A stretch of DNA of 64,000 nucleotides from Ehretia macrophylla (taxonomy: Eukaryota; Streptophyta; Magnoliopsida; Boraginales; Ehretiaceae): NCBI GenBank assembly GCA_037974665.1, contig CM075769.1, positions 20,672,139 to 20,736,138 of the forward strand, read 5' to 3'. Under the pieces are notes generated by a model. The model worked only from the letters and a program-made list of their open reading frames with translations. It was not told the origin of the DNA and did no database searches. The translations under genes were made by a program, and so were the position numbers. Shown in pieces: positions 46,132 to 58,878 of the stretch; within the stretch, counting starts at the first letter, position 1; every line of letters starts with the position of its first letter.

Positions 46132-47852
46132 CTTCTTCCAATAGGACTCTGCATCATCTACAATCCAACTCTGACTAGTCTTCATTAGCTACTGAAAAAG
46201 TATTTAATCAAGATGACCAATAGGAAAGTTCAAGTAGAAATGCCAAGTAGTAACGCCAAATAGAAGCTCAAATGCAGATACCGTACAAGAATCCTGTTGA
46301 CACGAATACCGAAGAAGAATAAATTCCAACCAGAAACGCCGAGATAATACCAATAAAAACTAAAGCAAAGATACTGTAGATGTCATTAATACCACACAAT
46401 AATGACAAGAAGAATACCTCACGCACGAATCTCCAATAGAAGTCTAACTGTTACTGCCCGAGAATTCCCAAGCAAGAAGCCAAATAAAAGCTCAAACAAA
46501 GATTCTATCTAGAGGTCCAAATAAGTACCTCACTGGTCATGAATTTCATAGAAGAATTCCCTGATAAGAGTGCGAAGAAAATACTAAGAAACCCAAATCA
46601 AATATACTTCAAAAGTTCCAAAGAAGCCTTCCAAATAATAACCCCATAGGACAACCCATTAGATTCTGAGTATCTCTATCAAATGCTGAGAAGAATGTCT
46701 AAGGAAATACTAGAGGAATTATCATGTGTCTAATAAGACAGTCAAGTTAAATAACAAATATAATTTTTCCAACTACATGAGAAATCCGAGTAAGATTCCC
46801 GAGCAGGTGTACAACATACAAAACCAAACTCCAAGGCCTCTTCACTGTTCGCCAGGTGAGAACTTATACAATTTACCACCAAGAAAGCCCAAAGTATTCC
46901 ACAGCATACCATAAGCAATATGAGATAATAAGTCTGAACAGGATTCCAAGTGTAAGACTTCCAATAACTGCCATCAAGGAAAGATACTAGTAGAATGCCC
47001 ACTAAGAATTCTATAAAATGCCATTGAAGAATTTCCAATCAGGGATGTCAGTATCACACCAATAAAGACCGAGACACATATACCATAGATAATACCGTGC
47101 AGTAAATCCAATTGAAACCCCAATAGCCAAGTCCACCAAAAAGTGCCAACAGAAGTCTCCAAAGAATACCCCATTGAGAAAACCAAAGAATGCCCCAGAG
47201 AACAATCAAATAAAACCCCAAGAGAAAGCTACTCTTCACAACTGTTAATCACAGAGGAAGACCTTAGAGATTCGCCAATAACCGAGCTCCAAAAGCAAAC
47301 ACCAACTCCCAAATAAAGGCTAATTAAATGTCATTCATTTCCTGCCAACCCATACACCTTGAGTGGCTAGCTGTGAACCACTTTCTTCAGGGGAGGAAGA
47401 GGACTTACTTACCATTTCAATAGGACATGTATGAATGCCAATATATCACAGTTATACATATGCCTTAAACTATTATGCAAGCAAGTTTACAAAATAGTTT
47501 ATTCAACAAAGTCACTCAAGCACGGCAATCAAGTCAAGCATAACATAATCAATTCAAGACATTTTAAAACACACATTACAAGCAATACTTCAAGCAAATA
47601 ACAATTCACGAGATCAATTCGATTCACAATGCCAATTCGATTGGTCAATTCAATGCACAACTAGACACTTTACTTCACTTAGCACACAATTAACACATAA
47701 CACATAACTATATCACATAGGAGCACACATTCATGTCAAGACACACAATCTCACATACAAGCATGCACTTTCAAGGCACACTTAACAAGCACACATTCAA
47801 GGATCACTACCCGCCAGACCGAGGACCCTGTCCCGGCTTATAAGCTAGACAA
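46132..47852 (-). other. E5 non-coding internal region
   Basis: About 1.7 kb carries no Gag or Pol similarity. The sense strand is rich in short recurring words such as TGGGGTATTCTTTGG and TTGGGGTTT at loose spacing of a few tens of bases, suggesting descent from diverged tandem repeats. The short hydrophobic frames in it (for example 46742-47038) are overlapping and do not agree with E3, so I do not call them genes. Confidence 0.7.
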
Positions 47853-47864
47853 GCTCTGATACCA
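47853..47864 (-). promoter_or_regulatory. E5 primer-binding site (tRNA-Met type)
   Basis: TGGTATCAGAGC in the sense direction, two bases from the 5' LTR. The adjoining leader (about 47803-47852) matches that of E2. Confidence 0.92.
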
Positions 47865-47866
47865 CC

Positions 47867-50302
47867 TGTGACACCCCGATCCCTCTCGAGACCGGGAGTT
47901 CTAACAATCAATCTATTCACAACCCAAATCCAAACCCGGCAAGATTTTAGGGAAAAACGGACAGAGTCTCCCCTGTTTCTAGGCAAATTGCAAAACCTGT
48001 AATAGCATATAAATGGACCAACACCGTGTCCAACCCTTCAACCACCTCAAGGCCATCCGAGCCTCGGTTCACAACAAGCAATTCACAAGTAAATATAAAT
48101 TCAAGCTTAGCAATTAAACTACACCAACCTATTGCATAAAGTAGACTATCATGACTTTCTATCTTTTTCCCTTTTTGTCATTACAAATATATATTGAAGT
48201 TAAGCTATATCAACTAAATACATAATCTAATGAACTTAAATTACATCCCCTTTAACATTAAATACATATAATACATAAAAGCATACAACTTTACAACTTT
48301 GACAACTCAAGTCACATAGGCACGCAGGACAACCCTTCAAGCACGGACTTTCACGAAATCACGAACTTTCCAGCTAACATGGCATTTCCTGAAATGTGGT
48401 GGTGAGGAGTGAGTATACACAACACGTATACTCAGTGAGGGCGAGACAGATATCGAATTGGAGAGAAAGAAAGTCGTGCAATGCAAATAAGACAGTTAAG
48501 CAATATAACTGATAAATAAGCAATCAAGATAAACAATCAATACAATAAGTAATTACTGAAAGCATTAACACAACCATTCAAAGCTATACCACACTCTGAA
48601 GGCTATGGTTCACTCATACGAGCAATGTACCATTCCACGAGCGATACATCAATCTCGAGCTTGATGTTGGCAACGATGACAATAAGCGCGCATCCACCTT
48701 ATAACACCAGTTTGGAATACCCCGGAAGTATCCATCAATCTACGACCCAAATCTCCCTGGGAGGCAGCCCAAGCGAGAAGAGGGAATAGCTACGGAGCTA
48801 GAGCAACCAACACTGGCAACTCGAGGCTACCCAGAGAGGCTCATCACTCACGCGCGAGACACTATGCAATGCAAGACTCGATACAAGGCGATAAACGAGC
48901 GATAAACAAGATATCAAGCATTCTCAACAATGGATAAACATTTCAATCAACAACCAACTCTAACAAGCGGAATAAGCATTAGCAAGCATAACAAGCAATA
49001 ATAAGCATTAACAAGCATTCTATAGGCATAACTTCAACAAAACACACAAAGTCACAAATCGGCCCCAACTATCAAAACACTGTCATCTCCAAACGATCCA
49101 CGAGTTCCGGAAACTGACTTCGCCAATCTTCCTAGGTCACTATAAAGCACGTCTAGAGACTCCGAAACCCTACTTAACCCTAGAATACAAGCAAAGCCCG
49201 GTTTTTCCCCTTTGCTCGTTTGAACTATAACTATACCAACCAAACACCCAACCAATACCACGACCGCACCAAAAGTGCTTCCATGGGCTCCTGAAACAAT
49301 GCCATCACGCAAAACGAGAAAACGCTAAAGTCGACCTAAACGACCCCGACTTTCACTAAGCCGTTTTTCTCCATTTTTCTATTACACATTCCAATTAAAC
49401 CACACATTTAGGCATTCTAGCATACCTAGCACCTTTTCACATCAACAGACAGCATAACAGCGCAACTTTATCGTTTCAAGGGTTTACTATTCACTAATTA
49501 CTATTCATTAAACAATTTAAATTGCAATTTCGATTTTCAACCGCAGAAAATGCTAAAAAGCTATAAGTACATGTTCTACAATCAACAAGGAACATTCTTT
49601 AAGCAACAAAACGATTAAAACAACAATCTACGCATAAAATCCAAAAATCAAAGTTTAGATACAAATATTTCAAATGCGCAAATAACGATGAAACCCTCAC
49701 CTTAGACGCTCCTAGACGCTAGGAAAACCTAGTAGAGTGCCTAAAACCACCCCGTGCAAGCTCACGCGAAGATTTGGTGATTTGTAGTTGAAGTTTTTTT
49801 TTTTTTCTCCTTCTTTTCCTCATGTTTTCAAGTCTTTCCTCTCTGTTTTTTCGTGTGCAATTCTGCTTATTTAGGAAAAAAAAATGACAAGTCAAAGGTC
49901 AAAGATTCGGTCAACCCGCTAAACCAAAACAGCTATGCGCGACCTTACAAAAACGGCCATAACTTCTTCTAGAAACTCCAATTCATGAACGGTTTGAAGC
50001 CTCAGAAACTAGACTCATAGAGCTTTCCAACCATATATAATTTGCTACCTAACTCTTCCCCAATTGGTTCAGATTTAATTCCAAAGTTGACCCAAAATTT
50101 GACTAACTTAACATTGTATTTTTTTTATTTCTAATCCCAAGTTTGCCTTTTATTAAACATTTCAAAAATTTCCACCTTGTCCTAGTTGGTCAATGTAGAT
50201 GAAAAGTCAACTAGTTTGGTCAAAGAAGGTGAAAGGTCAATAAAATACAATTTAAATGAACTTTAAATGCTATTGAATACATGCCAGGTTCGGGGTATCA
50301 CA
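47867..50302 (-). repeat. E5 5' LTR (right)
   Basis: This is the 2436-bp partner of 43660-46095. The hairpin is at 48410-48434. Differences from the left copy include single-base changes near 48052, 48529 and 49291. Confidence 0.94.
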
Positions 50303-50754
50303 ATAACTACCAAATTATACAATCCTTTAAACTTATATTACAATCCTCCATGACAACACAAATACATACAAGACCAAAAGGTCTCAAAATGGACACAAAC
50401 ATAACACAATCACATTCTTCTATATCCCACACACTGATTGAGCAAATAAGCCACACAGCAAGCAATTCCACCTCAGCTCCTCTTGAAATATTTTAAAAAG
50501 AGGAATGAGCAAACACAGTTGCTCAATGAGGGATGTGGTACAGTTAACCGGGGGCGTTTCGAAAATCTTTTCGTGCAATGCAACAGTTAACTCACATAAT
50601 TCAATTAGAACATATAACAACATATTCATGTAATAAGGTAACAAGATAGCAAGATAACCACTTAAGAAAAGGAAACGGTTCCACTAAGCCTCGATCCATG
50701 AACCATGAACCACGATATCAAAAGCCGGCATAACCCCTTACTCCAGATGGGTGT
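50303..50754 (-). repeat. U-type LTR, part 2
   Basis: This resumes the LTR from 43659, starting with the ATAAC duplication. It contains the perfect hairpin TGAGCAA / TTGCTCA at 50506-50525. It breaks at 50754 in front of a T-type LTR. Confidence 0.72.
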
Positions 50755-53066
50755 TGTAAAACCCCGCACGCATTCATGCATCTATTTAAATGAGTTATAA
50801 TTATTAATGTACGCTTGTATTACTTACTTACCATCACAGACTTCTTTGTGCATTCACCTAGTTTTACGTGCATTAAGTGTTAGATAAAGTAAACATTAGT
50901 TAAATATCTTTTAATGCCCTCTATATATATCTTAAATGTTTACTAGGTGCAATAGAAATAAGTTATAGACTAAGTTAGAGTTATAGGAGTTAAGTAGAGT
51001 AACTTCGGGGTAACGTAGCAAATATTAAAAAACTTTGGGCCAAAGTATAATTAACTAAACTTTGACTTAGACACTAATTAAACTACATAGGACTAGGATT
51101 AGCTTATAAACTACACTTGAAACACCCGGCTATAGGAAGAAAATGAGAAGGGAAGAATTATAGAGCTCGAAAAATACTTGGGTTCAAATAGCAAAACTTA
51201 TAAATTTTTGGGATCAACTTGCAATTATGAAAAGTTATACTTGGATACCAATTAATCGCTTTAAATCAAGAATTAACTCTCTAAAATCCCATTAGAACCC
51301 TAAGACTATAAGAAATTAGAAAAGAAAGTCAAGATCAAGAGCTCTTTAAGAGTTAGGGGTAAAAGTGGAGACTTTGGAACTTTCGGGGTCAAAATTGCAA
51401 TTATGAGAACTAATACTTGGAGACCAAGTTTGGCATTTTAAACTGAATATCGCATACACTAAATCGTGCAAGAAACACCCTAGTCAAATTAGAAAAGAAA
51501 CGGAGAAACTTTTACATTTTAGAAAACACGAGGGGTTGATTAACAAAACTCACAAACTTTAGAGGCTAAATTACAATAAAAGTTAAACTTGGGGACCAAG
51601 ATTGCAATTACAACTAGGATTTAAGTTGGCTAATTACATAAGGGGCCCCACAACTAAAGCTAGGCAAATTAGGGGTCAACTTATAAAGGAGAAGAAACAA
51701 CAAGGGCTAAAAGGCAAATAGGCAAAAGTTTTTACCTAGCTTCCAAGAGAAGAATAAGAAGACTCCTTGTCATCTTTTTCTCTTCATTTGGCTGCCTCCC
51801 CCATTGGAGACTAAAGAGCATTTGAGCTTTATTTTGCAAAACCTTGTGAAAAACAACAACATCAAAGTTGATATTCAAGCTTGCTAGGTGATCTTAATGC
51901 ATTATCAAGGTGGTTCTTGCATTTCCAACAAAAAACCAAAGGTGATGGTTCTTTCAAAATGATTATTTATGAGATATAAATGCATATTGATGGATTTATG
52001 AGGCTTGTATGGAGTTATAATTGCAAATCCATGGTTGAAATGTTGTTGGAGTTTGTTGTTGATGATTTGAATCAAAGATGTTGTTGCTGGAAATTTTTGA
52101 GTGTTCTTGATGATAGAGCTTGTATCTAGCTATGCAAATGTGGATGGTTGTTGCTTATTTGGGTTGCTAGAGGTTGCTTGGTTGTATAGTAGTTGATATT
52201 TATGATTAGAAGTTAGAACATGCAATGAAATCTCGGAATGACTTTATTGGACAGATTTGTTCAACCAGAAATTTTAGCCTGTTTTTATGGCTGGATGATT
52301 TTATAAAAATCTAGAAAATTCAGGAAAGGTAGAAAACTCATAGAGGAACATTTTTTCTGTTGTTCATTTCATGAGAAAAAATCGTTTTCATGCTTGAAAA
52401 CATACAAGACAGTAGGTATTAGAAATTTTGCTGCCACTGGATAGATTTGTACAAACTTGCAATTTTAGCTGGTTTTTATGGCTAGATGATTTTATAAAAA
52501 TATGGAAAATTCAAGACCTGTAGAAACTCATATAGGAACATTTTGTCAATTGTCCATATCATGAAGAAAAATCATTTTCATGCTCAAAAACACATGAGAC
52601 AGTAAGTTACGGGATTTTTGTTAAATCTGACAACTCACTGCCTTAAGTTTCTTTTGCGCATTAAAAATAGTAAACGACCTCGAAATTGAACAAAACTTTC
52701 ACAGTAGCTATATTAGGCAGTTAGGAACAACTTTCATGTTTTACAAAACATCAGATTCCGTCATTTTGAATAGCTGAATTTTCCATTTTCAAAATAACTC
52801 CAGAATAGTCTTCAATCTGAACAGTCAAGACATAGATGCATTAAATTGGTTATAACTCTATCAATTTAGATCGGAATTGAGCTTTTCTTGATTCCAGAAT
52901 TATCTACACTCGAAGAGATTTAATTATATACCTAATTCGAATAATTTGGAATTTGGGAAGATATGTTACTGATTAGTTAAATTTAGACTAATGCAGTGAT
53001 ATAAACATTGTTTTAAGTCAATAATTTTAGCTCTAATGTAAATTGCTATTGATTGAATGACTAAGT
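50755..53066 (+). repeat. T-type LTR, left part
   Basis: It starts TGTAAAACCCCGCACGC inside U-type LTR sequence (possible target GGTGT at 50750-50754, partner not found). It is AT-rich with no coding region. It shows a diverged duplication of about 200 bp around 52255-52400 and 52440-52580 (GGCTGGATGATTTTATAAAA in both, with one change). It is interrupted at TAAGT 53062-53066. Confidence 0.65.
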
Positions 53067-56000
53067 TGTAACGCCCCGATCCCTCACGAGACTGGGTCCC
53101 GATTCCATATCCCGAGGTCACAAAAAATGAGAGAAAATAGACGGAATCTCCCCTGTTTATAGGACTTATCTGATAACCTGTGAACAACATAATACAACCA
53201 CAATACTATAATCCAACATTCTCATACAACCCCAACTCCAATCATCAACTTTTCCCTATCTCCAAGCCATCCGAGCCTTAGACTTAAACAAAATAAGCAC
53301 ACAAGCATACAAGACCGTCAAGCGATAAAGTAAATCATTAAGTTATTACAAGCCACCTACCACTAATAATTCTTACAAGTCCTTAATTGTACATTGCAAC
53401 TCCTCATGGCAATACACATACATACAAGACCAACTACAATTACTTCCAAGATTCCTATGGTCTCTAAGGACTACCATCCAAGCCACGTAACTATTCCACA
53501 TAGATTCACAGGTACAAACAATTGAAGCCAACACAACCAATCTCAAAAGTTCCCGAGCTTTCACTATGTCAACTCTGGAGGCACTAACCCTGAAAATGTT
53601 AGAGACGAGGGTGAGCATACCAATATGTATACTCAGTGAGGAGGGGGAAACGGGAACATTATACCGGGGTTCGTGCAATGCAGCAATTTAACACAATTAA
53701 CACGATAAATAAACAATGAATAACAATTCCAATACCACACTTAAAAAGGATACGATCGATAACTCTTATCACTCCAAATCTTCGATCCCTGATCCACGAA
53801 CCACGAACCACGAACTCAATCTCGATATGCCAGCATCCCAAACTCCAATGGGTACTCCGGATGTACCCGATACCTACGACCCAACACCTCTGGCAATCTC
53901 CAGACCAGGCGAGTGAGAAAATAGGGTACGGAGCTAGAACAACCAACCCTGGCAAGCCCGTTGCCGCCCAGAGAGGCCCATCGCATCCGCCCCGACGATA
54001 AGGTTGCGCAACCATCGTTTCGATAACACAAGAAGCATTAATAAAAGCAATATAACAAGGTAAGCCGATAAACACATAATCGAGGAACAACAAAAAGAGT
54101 TGTCCTCACACATAAGGAATTATAACTAGTTGACAACAATAGAAGCGAAATAACGAGCATTAACCATTAAACTCATTCTACTAACTATAAAACTAACAAA
54201 TCTCATTAGAATACGCTAATAACATTGATAGCATGAAAACTATTTAACATATTCAATATACAATAGAAAAATGCAAATAAGATGCAACTCCCTCACCTTT
54301 AGTAAACCAAACCTGTAGGAGTCTAGCCAAGAACCCTTCCAATTCAACTCCAAAGTATCAACTTTTTCCAATTACCTTTACATAATACAATCAACTAATT
54401 ACATAAGAAGTTATACATTCATTCTCAACTAAAGCTAGTTCATAATTTCATTAACTTATTCATCTCCATTTAATTCCATTAACTAACATAACTATCAAAT
54501 ACATTTCTTTAACCTTGCAAACGAAATTAACCATACTAGAATTCTAACAACTTAGGCAATGGACAATTCAACTTCATAAACAACAAAAGTAACTACACTT
54601 TAAACATATAATGTAATACAATTATCAAGTGCCTTTCACCTTTTAGCATGCATTTAGTTCATTAATTCTCTCGCATATAGTTACAATCTATAAGTAACAT
54701 AACAATATAATCAAGATATACTCACATTTTAACAAGGTAGCTAAGCAACTCAAACCACGAAACTTTACCGATAAGCTAATCATACTCCCAAAGTACATTC
54801 AATCACTTAGCTAGTCCAGTCACACTTAAAAACCAGTAAATAATTTAGTACTAAGTTCAAGTATCCACCTAGATAGATCTCTCTTCACCAAACCACTCTA
54901 TTCCACCACTCAACTCAACTTAATCACGTCATTACACTCGAATTAAATACCTAACACTCAAATGACACTCAAAGTACCCAAAGGACACCAATTACACACT
55001 TGGCTAATCAATTCAAGTTCAATTACCAACAATCAATCTAACTTTCTTCCAAATGGCCCTTTATATTTCATAATCACAAAACTATCCATTTATCAATGAA
55101 AATACATTATATTCACTCTAGAAACTCCACAATCACCAATGAATCACGACCAAGCACTTCATAGCACGCAAACTCTCACACAGCTTAAAGTATACCAAAT
55201 GGCCCTTATACTCAATCAGCTCTTCCACAAGTTCAAATCACATTCTAGCAATTCCAAGCATTAAACTAGTCAATCTAGCATTTAGGTCACCTACTTCAAA
55301 CATTAAGACAAGCATTTAACCCTTAATGCAACAAAACTCTATTCCAATTATTAGTAATTGAGCTATATACTTCACACAAGGTACACAACTCCCACTCTAA
55401 CTATATTAACTCCATATGTATACCTTATGACGCCTTTCAATGCTAAGGAATCTCACTTTAACCCACAATTATCATTTAACTCCAAAATGCCCCAATGTCC
55501 ATTTGAACTACAACTACTAAACCCGATTGCCAAATCAATGTCATAAATGCATCATAATCAATAATCAACCTATCTAAGACTATCCAACACACTTAGACAC
55601 ACTTAATCAGTACTCCGTTCATATGACCCCTTGGTTCATTAGTTCAATTCAATGCTCATACCAAACACGAGTCACCTAACTCACCAGCTAGTTATTCCAC
55701 ACTTCCAATGACACTCTATAATGCAATCTAAGGCCAAGAAAACCCGTTTTTAGCGATGTCTAGCACAAAAGTCCTGAAGGTCCCGTGGTCACTTTGAACC
55801 ATAGCTACTCAAACCATCCCTCAAACCAACACCATAAAAGCATTTTAAGCACTACCACACCTAATGAACACTAACTACATCATTCAAATTCACCCGGTCA
55901 ATAATTTTACGCAAAGCCCCTTTTGAATTCAAGCCAATTCTACTAGTTTATGCAAGGTTACTCAACCTATATACATTCTAATCACTAACCTAGGTTCAAT

Positions 56001-57441
56001 AACACTTATGGCATCATTAGATAGCATCGGACCAAGCAATTCACTGTTAACCAACAAAACACTATTTATTTCTCTAACTCTCACACGCTACCACATCCAA
56101 ACGAGCTATAATACTTGAAATCCTATTTCTCTACTCAAATCTAGTCACTTTATGATGCATTTAAATCACACGAAACCACACTTTAACCCATGGTTACTAC
56201 AAAACCCAGAAATGGCCCTTTGTCCGTTTGAACTACAACTACTTAAACTGTTCATCCAATCAAGATTAGAATTGCACCGCACTTACTTCCTAGCATATCT
56301 AAGTCCATAGGAACACTCAAAACTTGCCCGGTCAACACTTCGTTCAACGTCCCCTTTTGGAATCAAGCCAATTATGCAAATTTAATCTATTTCCAAACAA
56401 ACCAATCATATACAATCATTAATCTATGTTCATTAGCACCTATAGCACCTATAGAAACCATTAATTCAAGCTCATAATACAAAATCCACCAAAACCCCAA
56501 AATTTTCAAAATTTACTATTCATCATCTTCTCCAAAGCTCTAACTCCATTTTTCAACCATTCAAAATACTATCTAACCACAAAAGTGTGCTCTATGATCA
56601 TAAATAAGAGTAATTTAAGCATATACAAGCATAAACAAGCATAACCAAGCAATTTCTCAACAAATCTTAAAAATAAAGTTTAGGTGCAAAACTTTCAAAT
56701 ACAAAATAAGAAGAAATTCTTACCACACAAGGCTAAAGAAGCTTGAAGAAGGCTTAAACATGTTCAAGAACTCTAGATTCAAGCTTGGAATGGATGGAAA
56801 TGGCCAACTATAGCAATTTTGCAAGAAAAAAATATTATTCCCGTATATGGTGTTTTGGCCGATTTTTTACCCTTTTTTAGCATTTTTTTAGAGATTTTGG
56901 GTTATAAGAGTTTAAGTTGGGTCAATGGGCCAATGGGTTAGGTTATTGGGTCAAGTAGCTTGGCTAGGTGGGTCAAATGAATTCAAAAATAAAACAAAAT
57001 GTAAAACTAAAATGCTGAATTTTTCACTATTTAATTAAGCTCGCTAATGAATTTTTTTTCATTGTTTTCGATATGCTATGCACGCAAACTCAATAAACGT
57101 ATGCATCTAAAATCGTAAATATTAAGGGAAAAATATGAAATTCAGAAAAAGACACAGAAAATTTTAATATTTCGGGCTTGGAGCTACTTTCTCAATTAGT
57201 TGAAAACAAAGTAAATATAGTCAAGAAAATAAAATAGAGTATTATAATTAATAAGTTAGCTAATATTCATTTTAAATAATTAATTTAACTATTATTTGAA
57301 TATTTTGAAGAATTATGAAATAGTGCTAAAAATGAATGAATTCATTAAGGTAAACACATAATTTGATGCTAGCATTCAAGATAGAACCTAATTAAATGCA
57401 AACATGTATTATTCTCTATATGCCGAGTTCAGGGTATCACA
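53067..57441 (-). repeat. 4.4-kb solo LTR
   Basis: This 4375-bp stretch, TGTAACGCCCCGATCC...TTCAGGGTATCACA, has a perfect duplication TAAGT (53062-53066, 57442-57446). It has no gag, pol, primer site or polypurine tract. Shared hairpins are at 53612-53635, 53850-53868 and 54082-54107. The 3 kb after them is AT-rich and carries scattered TTTGAACTACAACTA words that recur in the LTRs of E2 and E5. It is among the longest LTRs in the window. Confidence 0.85.
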
Positions 57442-57446
57442 TAAGT

Positions 57447-57530
57447 ACTTGGGTTATTAATGTGTAGTGTTATTATATGATCTCTATATGTGTTAGAATA
57501 TTTGTGGATACATTAATTTGAATTATATTA
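57447..57530 (+). repeat. T-type LTR, right part
   Basis: An 84-bp continuation of the T-type LTR after the solo LTR. A V-type LTR begins at 57531. The rest of the T type is not in the window. Confidence 0.55.
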
Positions 57531-58727
57531 TGTAACGACCCCAACTCGGCCCTTCTCAAGACTAGGTCAAAGTCCATGTTCACTATTGTTGCGGTCTCAT
57601 ATAAATAATTAACGGTAACCTTAAGAGAAAGAAAATATAGAAAAATATCCAATAATAAGCTTTTATACAATAAATTAAGTACAAAAAGTGTTACATCATC
57701 TGAGATCCAATAACTATCCAACTATCATACAAACTAGGGTTTCAGCACAGCTACCCTTCTACCCGAAAGTAATACAAACAAACTCTAACTTTTACAAGTT
57801 GGGTCGAAACATGACAGGTAAGGAGCCTTGAGCACGTAATTATAATGTCAACCCATAACAAGCTAAGCTGCACCTACAAAGGGGGAGACAAGAGTGTGAG
57901 CTCTGGGGAAGCTCAGTGAGGATGGAATAAAAGAGTTTTGAAAACCTTTCTGGTCAGGTCCCTTTTGAAAATCGTGATGCAATTCACGTACGGTAATATA
58001 ACAAATTATCCACATAAGATACTCATAACAAGTAGAAATTACTATCCCATTCGAGTCACATATCAAATAGCGGTAATAATTTTTAGATAGATAATCAATT
58101 TATATTGCATTAATAATTATATTTAGTGGCATATACCCACATCACATATCAGCCTACTCTTCGAGGGTAGAATGTCAAACGAGAGTAGGATACTACTCTC
58201 CGAGGGTGGTACCAAGCGAGAGTAGGAACAAGTCGATCATTTCACAAGGTGGCCAACCTTGATCACAATTCCCTTTTTCTTATCTCTCCTAAGAGGGTAC
58301 TCTGGATTGTACCCAAAATCTACGACCCAGCTCCCCGAGGGTAGAGATCGCCAAGCGGGAGAGGGAATAGGTCTGTAATAGACACGGGAGCATCGGCAAG
58401 CCTTATGTCGCCCGGCGTTTGTGCAAGCTATCGGACCTGAGGTTGCAACCCCTAATTGTCAAGAGCACACAGGCATGCACAAGTAGCCATAGAATACACA
58501 GTAGATAATATGGGGATCAACAAAAGAGGTTGTCCCAGGCAAGTAATAAATACTTTCTTGGAAATTCGGAATATAATGGTGGTTTGTGAAAGTAGATATT
58601 AAATTGGAACTCATCGTTGTCACTTAGTTTATTTAATAATTAATTTAAGTAGGTGAACAGCTCAAATAATAAAGTACATAATTGGAAAACTCTAGTCATC
58701 CTATAGTTGACAGTCTTAGTTTGTAGG
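57531..58727 (-). repeat. V-type LTR, split by Copia E6
   Basis: It starts TGTAACGACCCCAACTCGGC, the reverse of the end at 16561. Hairpins are at 57897-57915 (TGAGCT / AGCTCA), 58295-58314 (GGGTAC / GTACCC) and about 58512-58536 (GTTG arms). It is broken at GTAGG 58723-58727 and resumes at 63989. Confidence 0.78.
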
Positions 58728-58871
58728 TGTTAAAAGAAAGAAAGACATAGAATATGTAGAATGAATATAGTGAATGGCTTAGTATCTATGATTAAGCACT
58801 AGCCCTTATTTATATATCATAACACAAGTACGCATTATCTATTTCTCCGATGTGGGATACTACTTTCAACA
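58728..58871 (-). repeat. E6 3' LTR
   Basis: This 144-bp LTR has plus-strand ends TGTTAAAAG and TTTCAACA. It contains CCGATGTGGGA at 58847-58857 (TCCCACATCGG in sense), a motif also present in the TRIM LTR. The adjacent sense purine run GAGAAGGAG (58872-58880) is the polypurine tract. Confidence 0.93.
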
Positions 58872-58878
58872 CTCCTTC

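Larger units (their letters stand above)
43660..50302 (-). mobile_element. E5, X-type non-autonomous LTR retrotransposon
   Basis: This 6643-bp element has two 2436-bp LTRs that differ at roughly eight positions and a perfect duplication ATAAC (43655-43659, 50303-50307). The internal region is only 1771 bp and encodes no Gag or Pol domain. It has a standard primer site and polypurine tract. LTR blocks and the leader match the autonomous-type E2, so it is probably mobilised by that lineage. E3 is a second copy, on the other strand. Confidence 0.92.

Noticed and set aside
46742-47239. Several overlapping hydrophobic frames rich in Trp and Phe in E5
   Set aside because: They lie in different frames over the same TTTGG-rich repeats and are not conserved in E3.
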